NCBI GenBank assembly: GCA_036847245.1
Contig: DAIUAL010000168.1
Coordinates: 1-7,441, forward strand
Length of the DNA stretch: 7,441 nt
Direction of reading: 5' to 3'
Source: UBA4661 sp002405405
GTDB taxonomy: Bacteria; Bacteroidota; Ignavibacteria; Kapaibacteriales; UBA4661
Under the pieces are notes generated by a model, which saw only the letters and a list, made by a program, of their open reading frames with translations, had not been told where the DNA came from and did not search any database. Each line of letters starts with the position of its first letter. Positions within the stretch are counted from its first letter, which is position 1. Below are positions 5,609 through 7,441 of this stretch, one piece after another. The position numbers and the translations under genes are program-made.

Positions 5609-7441
5609 ATGTTTATGTTTATGACCTTACAGCGTACTATGTTTCGTACACTCATCACCCTGCTTGTACTCTGTTATTGCAGTACTACAACACCACCACA
5701 TCTGTGGGCACAACAACAATCGCCGGTCTTTACGTTTACGACACTCAATGATGCGCTCATTGCACAGCAATATGTTTTGCCGCGCCTCGATATTCATCGT
5801 GTGTGGGGTGCAACACAAGGGTCGGGTGTCATTATTGCCGTCATTGGCGGCGGGTGCGACATTGCTCATGAAGACCTTGCGCGGAATATCTTTGTCAATC
5901 CCCGTGAAATTCCGAACAATGGTATTGATGACGACAACAATGGCGAAATTGATGATGTCAGTGGATGGGATTTTGTTGGCAATGTTTCTTCCGGCGAAGC
6001 AGGGCGCGGTATTTATCGTGAAGATAACAATGTCGTGGCAACATTCGATCGCAATGGAACATATTCAGCGGGGGTCATCGGAGCTGTGGGGAATAATGTG
6101 CTTGGTATTGCCGGCATTGCCCCACGTGCACAAATTTTGCCGATTAAGGTCTTTTCCGACGATGTCAACAATGTAATACCGCACCGTGTCAGTGATGCAA
6201 TTCAATATGCTTTGTCAATGGGAGCGCAAGTTATTTATCTCGCGTATTCACAGCCGCTCGGATCGGGACAATATCGTGCAGAAGACGAGCGTGCTATCGC
6301 TCTTGCTCTTGCACAAGGCGTTCCTGTTGTTGCTCCCGCAGGTGATGATGGTGCCATCGGCGAGCTTGTGTATCCGGCGGCATATCGTCATGTTGTTGCT
6401 GTTGGTGCTGTCAATCAACAACATGTTATCCGTGCTTCTTGCAATCTTTCTCTCGGTACAACAATCTTCGCTTATGGTGATGATATTCTCGGAACATTAC
6501 CGAATAACCGCTATGGTGTACAAAATGGCACATTACCGGCAGGTGCACAAATTGCGGGTATCATCGCGCTCATGCGTGCATTGAATCCTGCAATGAGCGT
6601 TCCTGCTTTGCGTGAGCAGATTCGTTCTACTTCATTGCCGCTCTTGGCTGTTCGCATAGGTTCATCCACCATACTCGATAATAGTCTTTCTTCCGCACGG
6701 TCGGCATGGGCTTTTGGTATTGCTTCCGGTGTTCGGGCAGTGTCGGCGAATAATGCTCAACTGTCTTCACTGCAAACAAGTGGTATCACGGCAAGTGCGA
6801 ATCAACCTTTTGCGATTGTTGCACCATCGGGTTCTATTGCTCAAAATGTCAGTACGGGACAGCATATTCTTCGACTGCAACTCCGTAATTATCTTTCAGG
6901 GGCAAATGCTGTATCGGTTCGTTTATTGCAAGCCGATGCTACACCTCTACTGGCGGTCGACTCTTCGCAACGAGTGTCGATCTCGTCGTTTGTATCCAAT
7001 CCTGTTGGTGGCGTGCAAACAGCCGATTTCACTGTCGGTCTTACACCACATGCGTATAGCGCAGTTTTTCAAGATGCCCCTGTAGCACGTGTATTGGCAG
7101 AAATCACTAATAATGGTCAGGTAGTCAATTACGCACTTCTGACTATACCGATTCAACCCATCAATACAGGACTTGGTACATTGGCAATCGAACCGATACA
7201 TCAACTTGGTTCGGTAGTACAAGGTGCATCAACGACACAAACATTTCGTGTCCTGAATGCAGGAACAACGACAGCAACCATTACGGGTATCGCATTGACG
7301 GGTGATAATGCACAAGATTTTACGATTGTTTCGGTGCACCCAACCCCCTTGACCTTGGCAGTATCTTCATCGGCACCCTATCGTATTACTTTTCAGCCAC
7401 GCACGGCGACGCTTGGTAATCGCTCAGCAAACATAGCTTTT
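5609..7441 (+). CDS. Secreted subtilisin-fold (S8) pseudoenzyme with HYDIN/SPD-2-like domain, 3' end outside window
   Basis: The frame is open for 611 codons to the right edge. ATGs at 5609, 5615, 5621 and 5639 share the frame after a stop at 5582. None has a clear ribosome binding site; 5609 is used here and 5639 is equally possible. Numbering from 5609, residues 11-34 form a signal peptide (hydrophobic 15-24, likely cleavage LWA|QQ). Residues about 60-345 follow the S8 subtilase pattern closely, including GSGVIIAVI, HEDL, NGIDDDNNGEIDDVSGWDFV, VIGAVGNNVLGIAGIAP, VPVVAPAG and IAGIIALMRALNP. The active-site positions are all changed: Asp of DTG is Gly80 (GGGCD), HGTH is NGTY (Tyr152), the oxyanion Asn is Asp246, and GTSMAAPH is GTLPAGAQ (Leu309). 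It cannot be a serine protease by the known mechanism. Residues about 537-611 match the choice-of-anchor D (HYDIN/SPD-2/ASPM) Ig-like module. Further domains, perhaps a T9SS signal, would lie beyond the window. It is divergent from the metallopeptidase gene. A binding, adhesive or regulatory role is inference. Confidence 0.88.
   Translation, partial: MFMFMTLQRTMFRTLITLLVLCYCSTTTPPHLWAQQQSPVFTFTTLNDALIAQQYVLPRLDIHRVWGATQGSGVIIAVIGGGCDIAHEDLARNIFVNPREIPNNGIDDDNNGEIDDVSGWDFVGNVSSGEAGRGIYREDNNVVATFDRNGTYSAGVIGAVGNNVLGIAGIAPRAQILPIKVFSDDVNNVIPHRVSDAIQYALSMGAQVIYLAYSQPLGSGQYRAEDERAIALALAQGVPVVAPAGDDGAIGELVYPAAYRHVVAVGAVNQQHVIRASCNLSLGTTIFAYGDDILGTLPNNRYGVQNGTLPAGAQIAGIIALMRALNPAMSVPALREQIRSTSLPLLAVRIGSSTILDNSLSSARSAWAFGIASGVRAVSANNAQLSSLQTSGITASANQPFAIVAPSGSIAQNVSTGQHILRLQLRNYLSGANAVSVRLLQADATPLLAVDSSQRVSISSFVSNPVGGVQTADFTVGLTPHAYSAVFQDAPVARVLAEITNNGQVVNYALLTIPIQPINTGLGTLAIEPIHQLGSVVQGASTTQTFRVLNAGTTTATITGIALTGDNAQDFTIVSVHPTPLTLAVSSSAPYRITFQPRTATLGNRSANIAF

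Noticed and set aside
5664..7085. Open frames at 5664-6176, 6186-6584 and 6714-7085 on the plus strand
   Set aside because: They are shadows in another frame of the subtilase-like gene, whose own frame is open from 5609 to the window end. No frameshift is needed to explain the protein.

Overview
The window suggests a member of the Bacteroidota/Chlorobiota (FCB) branch. The main evidence is that the large minus-strand gene encodes a secreted protein ending in a type IX secretion (T9SS, Por) C-terminal sorting domain, and its divergent neighbour is another exported multidomain protein with an HYDIN/SPD-2-like (choice-of-anchor D) module. Base composition is moderate, with an AT-rich intergenic region. 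I cannot name the species.

Layout: (1) 1-1364, plus strand: the C-terminal part of a MmeI-type (type IIL) DNA adenine methyltransferase/restriction enzyme. It enters from the left with its NPPF catalytic motif just inside the window. A hairpin with a T-rich tail overlaps its stop codon. (2) 1365-1742: a gene-free gap between two convergent genes. It is filled by a 129-bp tandem repeat, two identical copies plus a shortened third, built of nested palindromes. The third copy lacks exactly 36 bp and thereby becomes one long hairpin. (3) 1743-5156, minus strand: an 1137-residue secreted M4 (thermolysin-type) zinc metallopeptidase with signal peptide, FTP/PepSY propeptide, catalytic domain, beta-propeller-like region and T9SS sorting domain. 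(4) 5157-5608: an AT-rich divergent intergenic region with a perfect 9-bp hairpin and a possible 43-residue membrane-peptide ORF on the minus strand. (5) 5609-7441, plus strand, running off the right edge: a protein with a clear subtilisin (S8) fold signature in which all three catalytic residues and the oxyanion-hole Asn are replaced (Asp to Gly, His to Tyr, Ser to Leu, Asn to Asp), followed by an HYDIN/SPD-2-like domain.

The most interesting object is this subtilase pseudoenzyme. It has an intact frame, a signal peptide and a well-kept scaffold, and it is encoded head-to-head with an apparently active secreted metallopeptidase. A non-catalytic role (binding, scaffolding, inhibition or adhesion at the cell surface) is inferred, not shown. 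The methyltransferase is probably unrelated to the two exported proteins and is separated from them by the repeat block.
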